A DNA stretch of 64,000 nucleotides from Akkermansiaceae bacterium (GCA_024233135.1 JACKPZ010000017.1:1-64000), one strand, 5' to 3'. Counted from the stretch's first letter, positions 29,382 through 38,941 are shown. The notes: generated by a model not told the origin, from the letters alone. Program-made: numbers and translations.

Positions 29382-30677
29382 TCAAAAGAGACTCTCAAGC
29401 AAATACACCCGGTCCTGAACCTCGTCCGCTTCTTTGAACTTCCTCTGCGCATCCAGGATTTTCTGGAGTTCATCCCAGTATGCGATCCGATCCGGTTCGT
29501 AGGTGACCGCACGGCGCATGCAAGACTCCGCCTCCTTGAACCTCCCTAGTTTGCTGAACATTCTGCCCAGGTTCGCACAGGCCATCAGTTCGGGATACAG
29601 TTCGTCCGACTTTTTCAGGAGGGCGATGGTTTCCTCTTCCTTTGCTCCCTGCCGCACCGCGATCTCGGCCAACATGTAACAATGACCGCTCCTCTGCCAT
29701 GCAGGCACGTCCTCCGGCAGTTTCAGATCCTCCAGAAGTTTGTTCAGTTCCTTGGGCTCCGGCCAATGTTCCGCAGCCATCATCAGCTCCCAGTATTTCG
29801 CATGGCGGCTGTCAGGAAACTTTTCCACTGCTGCACGGGCCAGCTTCCGAGCCGTCGCGAAGTCCCGGGAGAACACCGCTCGGTTCGCGTTCATATATTC
29901 CTCCGAGTTCACCACCGGATCATACGGTTGGTCCGCCATCGGAATCGGCACCTCGATCTCCACATCCGCCTCCACCGCCGCTTTCACCCTTTCGGAAAAT
30001 CCCGCCGTCGAACTGGCGCACACATATGTCTGTTCAGGCAACGGAAGCGTGTGAGATCCGACCGCCACCACCTCGCCTTTCCCATCCAACAACGGCCCCT
30101 GAACCCAAGCCGGTTGCTGGCTGTAGACTCCGGATACCGCGATGCTGAAATGTTTGATCGGCTCCCTCTGCACTTTCAGTCTCGAGGTGAACATGTTTCT
30201 CCTGTACGCTAGGATGGGACCTGCGATCTTCCTCGGAAGGAAGGGAGTCGGAACAAACGACACCCACGAGCCAAGTGCTGGAGGCCGCGCCGAAAGGACG
30301 AGCGCCGTCTTCGGCTTGTGCTTGAACTTCACCAAGGCCAATTCCTCATCTTCGAAAATGCCCAGCACCGCCGGTGTGCGAAGCTGCACCCGGTCCGCCG
30401 ACAGAAATTCGGGCGGCTGCGACCGGCACAGCGGCTCCAAGGGGCACAAGGCAAGACCGTCGCTCGATATGAAAAAGCCCAGGTGCATCCTGTCAGGCGT
30501 TTGTCCCTGCCGCGTCTCGGGCGTGATGACGATCAACGCCCCTTGCTTCGTCCCCGCCATTTCAAGCAATCCCTCCGGGGCTTTCTTCCCGATGTTGGCC
30601 CAGTCGGGTTCTTCAACAGCCCCGCTTACTGGAGCCAGGAGGATCGCGAGTGACACGGCGAGGAAGGTTCGGTTCAT
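29382..30677 (-). CDS. secreted TPR protein with a degenerate trypsin-like domain
   Basis: 431 aa from ATG 30677 (MNRTFLAVSLAILLAPVSGA, signal peptide). Residues about 25-215 echo the chymotrypsin/HtrA fold: HLGFFISSDGLALCPLEPL stands where xGFxISxDGxxxTNxHV is usual, AVLGIFEDEELALVKF where the Asp strand lies, and QGPLLDGKGEVVAVGS where the GNSGGPL loop would be, so the catalytic His and Ser are missing. Residues about 265-430 contain TPR-like helical repeats (AVFSRDFATARKLARAAVEK, SKLGRFKEAESCMRRAV, EALQ-type helices). It probably binds rather than cuts. Neighbours give no hint of a partner. Confidence 0.7.
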   Translation of the reverse strand: MNRTFLAVSLAILLAPVSGAVEEPDWANIGKKAPEGLLEMAGTKQGALIVITPETRQGQTPDRMHLGFFISSDGLALCPLEPLCRSQPPEFLSADRVQLRTPAVLGIFEDEELALVKFKHKPKTALVLSARPPALGSWVSFVPTPFLPRKIAGPILAYRRNMFTSRLKVQREPIKHFSIAVSGVYSQQPAWVQGPLLDGKGEVVAVGSHTLPLPEQTYVCASSTAGFSERVKAAVEADVEIEVPIPMADQPYDPVVNSEEYMNANRAVFSRDFATARKLARAAVEKFPDSRHAKYWELMMAAEHWPEPKELNKLLEDLKLPEDVPAWQRSGHCYMLAEIAVRQGAKEEETIALLKKSDELYPELMACANLGRMFSKLGRFKEAESCMRRAVTYEPDRIAYWDELQKILDAQRKFKEADEVQDRVYLLESLF

Positions 30678-30941
30678 CAGAGGGGTTGTTGGGGTTGGCC
30701 GTTCTCTTGAATTGGAACCCAGCATGGGAATTCAAACGATATTCCCTGGTTCAGGCCAGCCCTTTTCCGCATTCATCCGGGGCTGCGGCTGAGATTCGGT
30801 CCATGGGACATTCCGGCATGTTGCGCCCCCCCGCGGGACGACTGGGTGCGGGATCTCCGAGCCGCGAAACATGGCGATTCCTGGTGATCCACCGCGTTTT
30901 TCCTTCCGCGCCCCTTCCCCGCCGGTGTTCCCTTGGCGCAC

Positions 30942-32579
30942 ATGAAGGTCGGCATCGCGCAGATCAACCCGGTGGTCGGGGATTTCCCCGGCAATGCGAA
31001 ACGAATCCTCGGCGCCTACCGCGAGTGCCTGGAGGAGGGGGCGGAACTGGTGGTGACACCGGAGATGTCATTGGTCGGCTATCCGCCGCGGGATCTGGTG
31101 TTCAAGTCGCAGTTCGTGCCGAAGTGCCTGCAGGCGCTCGATTATCTGGCCGGCGAGATCCGTGAGGTGCCGTTGCTCGTCGGGTTCGTGGACCATCATC
31201 ATCCCGGAAAGCCCGGCAAGCCGTTCCGCAACGGGGCCGCATGGCTGGAGAACGGGGAAATCCGCCACAAGATCTGGAAGACGCTGCTGCCGACCTACGA
31301 TGTGTTCGACGAGCGCCGTTACTTCGAGCCCGGCGAAAGCTGCGAACCGGTCGAGTGGAACGGCCTGCGGATCGGCGTGACGATTTGCGAGGATATCTGG
31401 ACGGAGGATTATCTCCAGCGGCCGTTTTACGACCGGGACCCGGTGAAGGAGCTGTCCGCCAAGGGCATCGACCTGCTGGTGAACCTGAGTGCCTCGCCGT
31501 TCCATCTCGGCAAACCGCTGTTGCGGCGGGCGATGATCGGCGGCATCGCGCGCGCGACGAAGGTGCCGGTGGTCTATTGCAACACGGTGGGCGGAAACGA
31601 CCAACTTGTCTTCGACGGCCACTCGCTGCTCGCCTGCCCGCAGGGCCGGATCGTCGTGCAGATGCCCGGTTTCGAAACCGGCTGCCGGGTGGTGGATACG
31701 GACGTCCACTCCGAGGACGACGCGCCGCTTGCCGACGACGAGGCGGCGCACCTCTATCAGGCGCTGGTGCTCGGACTGCGCGACTACGTGACGAAGTGCG
31801 GGTTTTCGAGCGTCTGCCTCGGCCTGAGCGGCGGCATTGATTCGGCGCTCACCGCCGCGATCGCGGCCGACGCGCTCGGTCCGGACAACGTGCGCGGGCT
31901 TACGATGCCGAGTCCGTATTCGTCGCGTGGCAGCGTGGACGATTCGTTCGCGCTGGCGAAGCACCTTGGCATCCGCTGCGACGAGGTATCCATCTCCGCC
32001 GCCTTCGAGGCGGTGAAACAAACGATGGCGCCCATCTTCGCAGGCAAACCCGAGGACGTGACCGAGGAGAACATGCAGGCGCGCATCCGCGGGTTGCTGC
32101 TGATGGCGCTTTCCAACAAGGACAACCACCTGCTGCTCACCACCGGCAACAAGAGCGAGCTGTCCGTCGGCTACTGCACGATCTACGGCGACATGTGCGG
32201 CGGTCTCGCCGCGATCTCGGACCTGCCGAAGACCCGGGTCTATCAGGTGTGCCGCTGGCTCAACCGCGAACGCGAGGTGATCCCGTGGAACACGATCGAG
32301 AAACCGCCGAGCGCCGAGCTGCGGCCGGACCAGAAGGATCAGGACACCCTTCCTCCCTACGACATCCTCGACGCGATCCTCGAACTCTACGTCGAACACC
32401 ACCATTCCACCGACGAGATCATTTCCCGCGGTTACGACGAGAACACCGTGCGCTGGATCCAGCGCCGCGTGGACCTCAACGAGTGGAAACGCCAGCAGGC
32501 CGCGCCGGGCATCCGAGTGACCACCAAGGCTTTCGGTGTCGGCCGGCGGATGCCGATCGTCCAGCGCTTCGTGGGTTGA
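30942..32579 (+). CDS. nadE: glutamine-dependent NAD+ synthetase
   Basis: 545 aa from ATG 30942; a TTG three codons upstream is an alternative. N-terminal nitrilase-type glutaminase domain with the Glu41-Lys113-Cys149 triad (EMSLVGYPPRD, WKTLLPTYDVFDE, VTICEDIW), feeding ammonia to the C-terminal synthetase domain, which shows the ATP-pyrophosphatase loop LSGGIDSAL near 295-303 and later LLTTGNKSELSVGYCT. Makes NAD+ from deamido-NAD+. Length is typical of the two-domain type. It is divergent from the TPR gene across 264 bp in which I see no repeat or clear promoter. Confidence 0.96.
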   Translation: MKVGIAQINPVVGDFPGNAKRILGAYRECLEEGAELVVTPEMSLVGYPPRDLVFKSQFVPKCLQALDYLAGEIREVPLLVGFVDHHHPGKPGKPFRNGAAWLENGEIRHKIWKTLLPTYDVFDERRYFEPGESCEPVEWNGLRIGVTICEDIWTEDYLQRPFYDRDPVKELSAKGIDLLVNLSASPFHLGKPLLRRAMIGGIARATKVPVVYCNTVGGNDQLVFDGHSLLACPQGRIVVQMPGFETGCRVVDTDVHSEDDAPLADDEAAHLYQALVLGLRDYVTKCGFSSVCLGLSGGIDSALTAAIAADALGPDNVRGLTMPSPYSSRGSVDDSFALAKHLGIRCDEVSISAAFEAVKQTMAPIFAGKPEDVTEENMQARIRGLLLMALSNKDNHLLLTTGNKSELSVGYCTIYGDMCGGLAAISDLPKTRVYQVCRWLNREREVIPWNTIEKPPSAELRPDQKDQDTLPPYDILDAILELYVEHHHSTDEIISRGYDENTVRWIQRRVDLNEWKRQQAAPGIRVTTKAFGVGRRMPIVQRFVG

Positions 32580-32637
32580 GGGCGACGCAAATTTCCGGCT
32601 GACACAGGCCCTCCGCCCTGCCAGTTTTCCACAAGTC

Positions 32638-33744
32638 ATGACATCGTCCCGCAGGACTCTCCGGGGCCGCCCGGCCATCCGGTCCGTTGCCGCCGCATTC
32701 GCGGTGATCGCCTTGTGCACAGCCTCCCGGGGGGAATTCAGCGGAGGGGATCCGCTCGACAAGGACAGCACCGACTGGGCTCTGCATTTCACCCCGGAGA
32801 AAGCCAACAAGCTGACCTTCGTCCGCGACCGGCTCGAATTCCAAGGATGGTATGCCGACAAGCGGCGGCGTTCCGTCCTTCGCTGGACCCGCAACCGCGA
32901 CCGGCTCGATCGCGATTGGTTCGTGCAGGTGCGGGCGGAAATCCCCACCCGGTTGGTGAAGAGCGAAAGCAACTCGGCCATCGGCATCGGTGTGGTCGCA
33001 TCCGGCACGGAAAGCCGCGGCTACATGATGGCCATCAACCGCGGTCGGAACTCGGACGGCGGCAACAGCGACGGTGCCGTGCACAACGGCTTCAAGTTCT
33101 GCACCCTCAAGGAAACTTCCACGTATTGGTCGCTGAACTCCGCCACCAAGTGCTGGCTGCGCATCCACTACAACCACCGGGACGGCACGTTCACGGGCAG
33201 TTGGCGCTCGCGGGATCGCTGGCGCTATTTCGAACCGGTCCATGGAGCCGATTGGTTTTCCGACGCTTCAGATCACGTCTCGGCAGTGTTGATCGGCTCG
33301 AAATTCGGACAGGTGGACCTGGACATTTCGTTCGCCCCCTACGCCCCTTCGCAGAAGTCCGCCTACCTGAGGGACTACCGCTGCGGAGCTGCGGCACCGA
33401 TCCTCAGCGTCGAGCAACCGCTCAACCGCAGCCGCAGGAACGGCAAGGGCACCCTGAAATTCGGCAGCGCGCCGGTGGGAAGCCGGGGCGGCCAACGGGT
33501 CTTCCATGTGTACAACGACGGCACCGCGGACCTGCGGCGGCTGCGGATCACCCGCGGAGGACGAAACGCGAAGGACTTCCGGATCATACCGCTCGAAACG
33601 CGCGCGTTGAAACCCGGGGAAGCCGCCGGTTTCAAGGTGGTTTTCCGGCCGAGAGGCACGGGAACCCGCCGCGCGAACCTTTCGGTCCGCGGCAACACAC
33701 GGCCCTTCCTCATCAAGGTGGAAGGCGATGGGTCGGAGCGGTGA
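32638..33744 (+). CDS. exported protein with C-terminal ASH/choice-of-anchor-D-like Ig domain
   Basis: 368 aa from ATG 32638. A twin-Arg-free export signal (SVAAAFAVIALCTASRG) follows a basic start. The middle (about 35-245) is a Trp- and Arg-rich region not recognised (LEFQGWYADKRRRSVLRW, FTGSWRSRDRWRYFEPVHG), perhaps a lectin-like beta sandwich. Residues about 265-365 look like a choice-of-anchor D/ASH Ig-like module (LKFGSAPVGSRGGQRVFHVY, TADLRRLRIT, PGEAAGFKVVFRPRGTGTRR). It probably works on the cell surface or extracellularly. No operon partner: 58 bp after nadE, 81 bp before the next gene. Confidence 0.72.
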   Translation: MTSSRRTLRGRPAIRSVAAAFAVIALCTASRGEFSGGDPLDKDSTDWALHFTPEKANKLTFVRDRLEFQGWYADKRRRSVLRWTRNRDRLDRDWFVQVRAEIPTRLVKSESNSAIGIGVVASGTESRGYMMAINRGRNSDGGNSDGAVHNGFKFCTLKETSTYWSLNSATKCWLRIHYNHRDGTFTGSWRSRDRWRYFEPVHGADWFSDASDHVSAVLIGSKFGQVDLDISFAPYAPSQKSAYLRDYRCGAAAPILSVEQPLNRSRRNGKGTLKFGSAPVGSRGGQRVFHVYNDGTADLRRLRITRGGRNAKDFRIIPLETRALKPGEAAGFKVVFRPRGTGTRRANLSVRGNTRPFLIKVEGDGSER

Positions 33745-33825
33745 CCGGAGCCCCGGAGCAATCGACGATTGACCCGGAGCAGCGATCAGGGAAGCCTCGC
33801 GCGTCCTCCCTCCCCTGCTCTTTCC

Positions 33826-35844
33826 ATGACCTTTCCGGAAGCCCGCAAAGTCCTTGGTCTCGGACCGGATGAGGATCCGCGCCCACACCTTGAGGAGTTC
33901 AAGGCGGCGCGCGAGAGGATCGCGGAGATGGTGCGTGGGGCGCCCAACGAGACGCTGGGGCTGCGCTACCAACAAGGTTTGATGGAATTCGACCAGGCGC
34001 TCGCCGCGGTCTACGAGCACTTGGAAATCCTCGGGCTGTCTCCGAAGCGGGAACGAATCACGGAAGACATGCCGGTTGCTCCTCCGGCAGCCACGGAGCC
34101 GGCTCGTGAGGAATCCGTCCGGCCTGCCGCGAAACCCGCCACCAGCGAAACACCGGACGACGTGAAGGTGGAAGCGGCACCACGGAGAAGCCGGGCGCCG
34201 GCGTTTTTCCTGTGGTTTCTCGTGTTTCTCATCGGCGGCGTGGGTGGGGCATTGCTCTACGTGAAGAACGAGCGGGACAAGGAGCTGCGACGTATGGCGC
34301 GGATCACCTATCTCGAGCGGGAGGGCGCCGTGTTCATCGACAACCGCCGCTGGCAGGACGCGGAGGCCTCGTTCGATGAAATCGAACGGCTCGACCCCGG
34401 CTCGGAAATCGCCCGGATGGGCCGCCGCAGCATCGAAGCCGGCATGGCCGAAGAGCAGAAACAATTCATCGGCTACTGGACCGGCCAGGCGATCGCGGAG
34501 CTCGATGCCGGACGCATCGACGAAGCCGACGCCGCGATCCGCCAGATCACTTCGCGTTTCCCGAACGAAGCGGAGGCCGCGCCCATCGTCGCGAGGATCG
34601 CCGAGGCCCGCGACCTCCAATCGCGCGACCGGCGCTTGGATCAGATCCGCGCGCTGATCGCGGCGCGGGAATGGGACCAGGCGTTGGCTTCGGCAGGGAC
34701 GATGCTTACCGAAAACCAAACGGACGAGGATGCGAAAGCGTTGCTCGCCGAGGCTGAGTCCGGTCGTGCCAGACATCAGGAGAATCTCCGGAAGGCAGCG
34801 GATCTATACGAGCAGGCGAAACAAAAAGACGCCGGCAGGTTTGACCAGGAAGCGCTCGACTGGCTGCGCGAGGCGGTTTCGCTGGACCCGGAAAACGGCG
34901 AGATTCGCGGCCTGTTCGAAAAGATGTCTTCCTACACCCGCACGCTGCGGATTCCGGACGATTTCGCGACCCCTGCGGAGGCCCTCGCCGAGGCGCGCGA
35001 GAACGACCGCATCGTGCTCGGTGAAGGTTCCTGGAAAGGTCCGCTGGTCCTGACCGCGGGCGTGGTCTTCGAGGGAACGGAGGCCGGGAAAACGATCATC
35101 GAGTGCCCGCCGGACGGCGGCAGCGCGCTGACCATCGGGCCGGATTGCAAGGGCGCGCGGATCAGTGGGATCACGATCCGCCACGAGTCGATCCAGCTCA
35201 CCGGCAACGACCGGTTTTCCGCCGCCCTCGTCCGCGGAGGCGCGGCGAGTTTCATCGACTGCCGGTTCATCGATGCGAGTGGCCATGGGCTCGCGGTCAT
35301 CGAGAAGGGCGAGGCGCTCGTGCAGCGTTGCGAGTTTCGCGACAACGGCTGGAACGGCGCGGCCGCCATCGGCGACGGCGCGGTGCTCGAAGTCCGGGAA
35401 TCGGAGAGCACCGGCAACTTCGAGAATGGCTTCGAGGCATGGAACGGCGCGGCATTGACCCTCGTCCGAAACCGCTGCTCGGACAACAGCCGCAACGGCA
35501 TCCATGTCGACACCCGCTCCGCCACCGCGCAACTGCAGGGCAACCAGCTCAGCGGAAACCGGGAGTTCGGAATCGTGCTCAGCAGCGCCGGCGGCGGTGA
35601 GGTCGTGCGCAACATCGCGCGAGGCAACCTTCTCGGCGGCATCGTGATCCGCCGGCCCGCCGCGAGCCTCACCATCAGCGGCAACGAGGCCGCCTCGAAT
35701 CAAGGCCCCGGTCTGGTGTTGGAAACCGGGATCTCCCCGGACTCGATCGTGGACAACAAGGTCTCGAAGAACAAAGGCGGCGAGGTGATCGCCGACATCA
35801 ACCTCGGTCCCGAGGTCGGCGGAGAGGACGAACCCGAGCGCTGA
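33826..35844 (+). CDS. membrane-anchored tandem helical-repeat / right-handed beta-helix protein
   Basis: 672 aa from ATG 33826. N-terminal 1-75 is a helical cytoplasmic module (EARKVLGLGPDEDPRPHLEEF, like the start of J-type chaperone domains but without the HPD motif), a Pro/Glu-rich linker follows, and one membrane helix at about 127-147 (FFLWFLVFLIGGVGGALLY). Outside are Ala/Glu/Arg-rich TPR-like helices (about 160-370), then an array of short Gly/Asn repeats (about 420-660; GISITIRHES-like rungs, RNRCSDNSRNGIHVDTRSA, NQLSGNREFGIVLSSAGGG) forming a pectate-lyase/NosD type parallel beta-helix. Likely a surface carbohydrate-binding protein; no lyase active site recognised. Confidence 0.72.
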   Translation: MTFPEARKVLGLGPDEDPRPHLEEFKAARERIAEMVRGAPNETLGLRYQQGLMEFDQALAAVYEHLEILGLSPKRERITEDMPVAPPAATEPAREESVRPAAKPATSETPDDVKVEAAPRRSRAPAFFLWFLVFLIGGVGGALLYVKNERDKELRRMARITYLEREGAVFIDNRRWQDAEASFDEIERLDPGSEIARMGRRSIEAGMAEEQKQFIGYWTGQAIAELDAGRIDEADAAIRQITSRFPNEAEAAPIVARIAEARDLQSRDRRLDQIRALIAAREWDQALASAGTMLTENQTDEDAKALLAEAESGRARHQENLRKAADLYEQAKQKDAGRFDQEALDWLREAVSLDPENGEIRGLFEKMSSYTRTLRIPDDFATPAEALAEARENDRIVLGEGSWKGPLVLTAGVVFEGTEAGKTIIECPPDGGSALTIGPDCKGARISGITIRHESIQLTGNDRFSAALVRGGAASFIDCRFIDASGHGLAVIEKGEALVQRCEFRDNGWNGAAAIGDGAVLEVRESESTGNFENGFEAWNGAALTLVRNRCSDNSRNGIHVDTRSATAQLQGNQLSGNREFGIVLSSAGGGEVVRNIARGNLLGGIVIRRPAASLTISGNEAASNQGPGLVLETGISPDSIVDNKVSKNKGGEVIADINLGPEVGGEDEPER

Positions 35845-35920
35845 GCATCCTCACAGCCGGCGTTTTTCCCGCTGGCAATCCGGCGCGAACCGCAAATGAT
35901 GCGGACGTCTTTCCGCCTGC

Positions 35921-37354
35921 ATGTTCGCCTTCGTCACCCGCTACTTCTCCGAGTTCCGCATCCTCAAGTCCGCGTCGCGCGACTTCTGGCTCACCAACGG
36001 GATCCAGTTTTTCGACGGACTCGCATATTTCTCGATGATCACCGTGTTGTCGCTCTATCTGACGACGAACTGCGGGTTCAGCGACGTCGACTCCGGCAAG
36101 TGGGTCGGCATCTACACGCTCTACATCACCGCCTTCGTCTTCGCGGTGGGATCGATCTGCGATGTCATCGGCATCAAGCGCTCGCTGGTCATCGGCATCT
36201 CGCTGCTCATCCTGTCGCGGCTGGGACTCGGCGTCGCACCGCTTTTCCTGCGTGACGATCCGCTCCAACTCACGGTCAAGGGCCTCATCATCGTGATGTC
36301 GCTGGGCACCGCGTTCATGAGCCCGGTGATCATGACCGCGCTGCGCCGTTACACGTCGAAGGAAACGCGCGCCACCGGGTTCAATGTCTATTATCTGCTG
36401 ATGAACATCGGCGCGGTCATCGCCAACGCGTTGATCGTCGACCTCATGCGCACCGGCAAGGCATTCGGCCTGGTGGTTTTCAAAGGCTTCGGCAACGTGA
36501 CGGGGAATCTCGTGATTCTCGACATCGGCTTCGGGGCCGCGATCTGCGCGCTGGTTTGCTCGCTGCTCCTGCGCGAACACAACTGGGCGGAGCCCTCCGA
36601 GCGCAACGCCGTTTCCACCGCGAAACGGCCGCTCCACCTGTTCCTCGAGGTTTGGCGCGAGAAGCCGTTCCAGAAGCTCGTGCTGTTCCTCGTCCTGACG
36701 CTCGGCGTGCGACTCGTGTTCACCCACCAGTTCCTGGTGATGCCGAAATACTACACGCGGATGCTCGGCTCCGATTTCGAACTCGGTTTCGCCAACTCGA
36801 TCAACCCGATCATCATCGTCATCGGACTCATCGTCCTGATCCCGGTGATCAACCGCTTCGCCACCATCAAGCTCATCATCCTCGGGATGGCGGTTTCGGC
36901 CTTTTCGCTGGTGTTTCTCGCCGTGCCCATCGACTGGGTGCTGCGCCTGCCCTTCCTTCACAACCACGAGCAGGCTTACTATTTCATCATCGTCACCCAG
37001 ATCGTCGTGTTCGCCGTCGGCGAGTTGATCTTCAGTCCGCGTTTCACCGAATACATCGCCTCGGTGGCCCCGCCGGACAAGGTCTCGTCCTACATGGCGC
37101 TCTCCGCGCTGCCGATGTTCATCGCCAAGCCGATCAACGGCTTCATCAGCGGCATCCTGATCTCCCGCTACTGCTATGACGGCATCCGCCCGAAGATCGA
37201 AACCGGAAACGTGGGATATGTCCATTCCCCCGAATTCATGTGGATGATCTATCTGTCCCTCGCCGTCCTCAGCCCGATCGCCGTCATTGCCTTGAAAGGA
37301 TATCTCACCCGCGGCGACTCCCAACCACCCGCACCCGGAACGAACGCGTCATGA
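35921..37354 (+). CDS. major facilitator superfamily transporter
   Basis: 477 aa with about twelve hydrophobic helices. The start (FAFVTRYFSEFRILKSASRDFW) is a short amphipathic leader, and the first helix carries NGIQFFDGLAYFSMITVLSLYL; the loop after helix 2 has GSICDVIGIKRSL, comparable to the MFS GxxxDRxGRR turn. Helix 5 region has NVYYLLMNIGAVIAN, resembling the POT peptide-transporter NxGS motif. It may move peptides or organic solutes by proton symport, but the substrate is not readable. Overlaps the ankyrin gene by ATGA. Confidence 0.85.
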   Translation: MFAFVTRYFSEFRILKSASRDFWLTNGIQFFDGLAYFSMITVLSLYLTTNCGFSDVDSGKWVGIYTLYITAFVFAVGSICDVIGIKRSLVIGISLLILSRLGLGVAPLFLRDDPLQLTVKGLIIVMSLGTAFMSPVIMTALRRYTSKETRATGFNVYYLLMNIGAVIANALIVDLMRTGKAFGLVVFKGFGNVTGNLVILDIGFGAAICALVCSLLLREHNWAEPSERNAVSTAKRPLHLFLEVWREKPFQKLVLFLVLTLGVRLVFTHQFLVMPKYYTRMLGSDFELGFANSINPIIIVIGLIVLIPVINRFATIKLIILGMAVSAFSLVFLAVPIDWVLRLPFLHNHEQAYYFIIVTQIVVFAVGELIFSPRFTEYIASVAPPDKVSSYMALSALPMFIAKPINGFISGILISRYCYDGIRPKIETGNVGYVHSPEFMWMIYLSLAVLSPIAVIALKGYLTRGDSQPPAPGTNAS

Positions 37355-37974
37355 CCCGGCTTCGCGACATCATCTCCGATGGCATCATCCTCTTCGCCGT
37401 TTCCACCGCCGTGGTGGTCGTCGCCGATCTCGGTTTCTCCTACCTCAAGGAAAGCGGAAAGACGGACAGCCCGATGGTCGCATCCATCGACAAGAACGAC
37501 CTCGAAGGCCTGCGGGAAAAACTCGCGAAAGCACCCAACGCCGGCGCGCCCGACGCCCAAGGCCGCACACCGCTCGCCTGGGCCGCCTACGCCAACATCG
37601 AAACGGCCGCCACCCTCGCCGAAACCGACGGAAAACGTGCCGCCATGATCACCGCCCTTCTCGACAAGGGCGCCGATCCGAACGCGCTCGACAACGACGG
37701 TTGGTCGCCGCTCATGTGGGCCGCATGGAGCGGCCTCACAAAGTCCGCGGACATCCTCATTCAACGGGGCGCGCGCTGTGACATCCGGGACAGCAAGGGC
37801 CACTCAGCGCTCGCACTCGCCGCGGCTCGCGGGTTTCCCGAAATCGTCGCCGAGTTATCGACCCAAGACCCGGCCGGTCGCAAATCCGCGATGGACGCGG
37901 CCAACGCGGCCTTGTCCAACGGTGTGATCGATGAGAAAACGGCGGCGGAAATTTTCCGTTCGCTTGAGAAGTGA
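37351..37974 (+). CDS. membrane-anchored ankyrin-repeat protein
   Basis: 207 aa. The ATG overlaps the stop of the MFS gene. One N-terminal helix (about 7-30: ISDGIILFAVSTAVVVVADLG) anchors it; the rest holds three or four ankyrin repeats: NDLEGLREKLAKAPNAGAPD, GRTPLAWAAYANIE..., LLDKGADPNALDNDGWSPLM, and LIQRGARCDIRDSKGHSALA. Ankyrin stacks bind proteins. Tight coupling to the MFS gene suggests interaction with that carrier or shared envelope location (inference). Confidence 0.85.
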   Translation: MTRLRDIISDGIILFAVSTAVVVVADLGFSYLKESGKTDSPMVASIDKNDLEGLREKLAKAPNAGAPDAQGRTPLAWAAYANIETAATLAETDGKRAAMITALLDKGADPNALDNDGWSPLMWAAWSGLTKSADILIQRGARCDIRDSKGHSALALAAARGFPEIVAELSTQDPAGRKSAMDAANAALSNGVIDEKTAAEIFRSLEK

Positions 37975-37998
37975 CACCGGGATCCGCCCCGCGGCATC

Positions 37999-38340
37999 TC
38001 ACCGTTCCCGCTGCATCCGCAACACCCGCTCGCCCTCGCGGCAATAGTCGAGTCGGTCGCGGGCCTGCGTTTCCAAAAACTCGGGGTCCTCACGCAAGGC
38101 GCGGTGTTCCACCCGCATCCGCTCGCGCTCGGCCAGCACATTCCCTTCAAGTGCCCGCGCCTCCTCCAGCTTCTCTTCCAGCTTCACCAGTTCGCGATGC
38201 TGAGGAACGGCCGAAGCCACCACCACGAATCCCACTGAAGCGCCCACCACCACGCCGACGAGACGGTTCATCCCCTGGATCACCCGGACCCGGGCTCCCA
38301 GACGCGCCAGTTTCGCCGCATGGATCTTCCTTACCGCCAC
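37999..38340 (-). CDS. septum formation initiator (FtsB/DivIC-like)
   Basis: 113 aa. A basic cytoplasmic start, one membrane helix (about 25-48: RLVGVVVGASVGFVVVASAV) and a short coiled coil (LEEKLEEARALEGNVLAERERM) followed by the family motif EDPEFLETQARDRLDYCREGE, close to FtsB's EDPxxIEExAREELGxxxxxE. FtsB-type proteins bridge divisome components in the periplasm at the division septum. Spaced 49 bp from the adenosyltransferase gene. The Cys in the motif (YCREGE) is a minor variation. Confidence 0.82.
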   Translation of the reverse strand: MAVRKIHAAKLARLGARVRVIQGMNRLVGVVVGASVGFVVVASAVPQHRELVKLEEKLEEARALEGNVLAERERMRVEHRALREDPEFLETQARDRLDYCREGERVLRMQRER

Positions 38341-38389
38341 TTGTGGTGCCTTCGAGAAAGCCGGACGATCGCCGTAATGTCAAGAAAAC

Positions 38390-38941
38390 TCAAGGATTTG
38401 CGGGAAAATCCACGCGTTCCGCCCGCGCCATGATCCACAGCAGGTCCGCCAGCCGGTTGAAGAACAGGCGCACCGACTCCGGCACCGCTTCGCCGCTTTC
38501 GTGAAGATCGAGAATCCTCCGCTCCGCACGCCGCGCCACCGAGCGGGCGAAATCCAGCGCCGCCCGCGCCTGGCAACCCTCCGCCCCGGGCCGCGCCCAG
38601 CCGGTGAAACGAATGCCTCGATCCTCGTAACGCCGGGCGATCCCGACAACCCACTCGACGTCCTCGTCCCCGATGCTTGGGAAACCCTTCGCCCGATACC
38701 GTTCCTCGTCCTCCGGCAAGGTCGCGAGCTGCCCCATCAACCCCACGAGTTTTTCCTGAAGCACATCGACCAGCTCGATCCATTCCGCATCCTTCGATGC
38801 GGCGCGGGCCACGCCGAGCGCGGCGTTCAACTCATCCACCGAGCCGACCGCCTCGATCCGCACGGAGGTCTTGGCGATGCGTTTGCCGAACAACAGGTCC
38901 GTTTCCCCCGAATCGCCGCGGCCGGTGATGATGCTTCCCAT
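38390..38941 (-). CDS. corrinoid (cob(I)alamin) adenosyltransferase, PduO type
   Basis: 183 aa. Transfers adenosyl from ATP to reduced cobalamin, giving coenzyme B12. Recognised by the N-terminal ATP loop TGRGDSGETDLLFG (6-20), VEAVGSVDELNAALGVAR (30s-40s), LYEIQG-like FMGQLAT, and the C-terminal ARAAL-DFARSVARRAERRI and ESVRLFFNRLADLLWIMAR helices. Trimeric PduO/MMAB class. Alone here, without cobalamin synthesis genes; its supply probably serves B12-dependent enzymes elsewhere. The first residues MGSIITGRGDSGE fit an ordinary start at 38941. Confidence 0.93.
   Translation of the reverse strand: MGSIITGRGDSGETDLLFGKRIAKTSVRIEAVGSVDELNAALGVARAASKDAEWIELVDVLQEKLVGLMGQLATLPEDEERYRAKGFPSIGDEDVEWVVGIARRYEDRGIRFTGWARPGAEGCQARAALDFARSVARRAERRILDLHESGEAVPESVRLFFNRLADLLWIMARAERVDFPANP

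Noticed and set aside
30678..30941. 264-bp divergent region searched for small genes or repeats
   Set aside because: No conserved-looking frame, palindrome or promoter pair could be supported.
35798..37324. 508-codon Asp/His-rich antisense frame opposite the MFS gene
   Set aside because: Composition is a complement artefact of the hydrophobic helices on the other strand.
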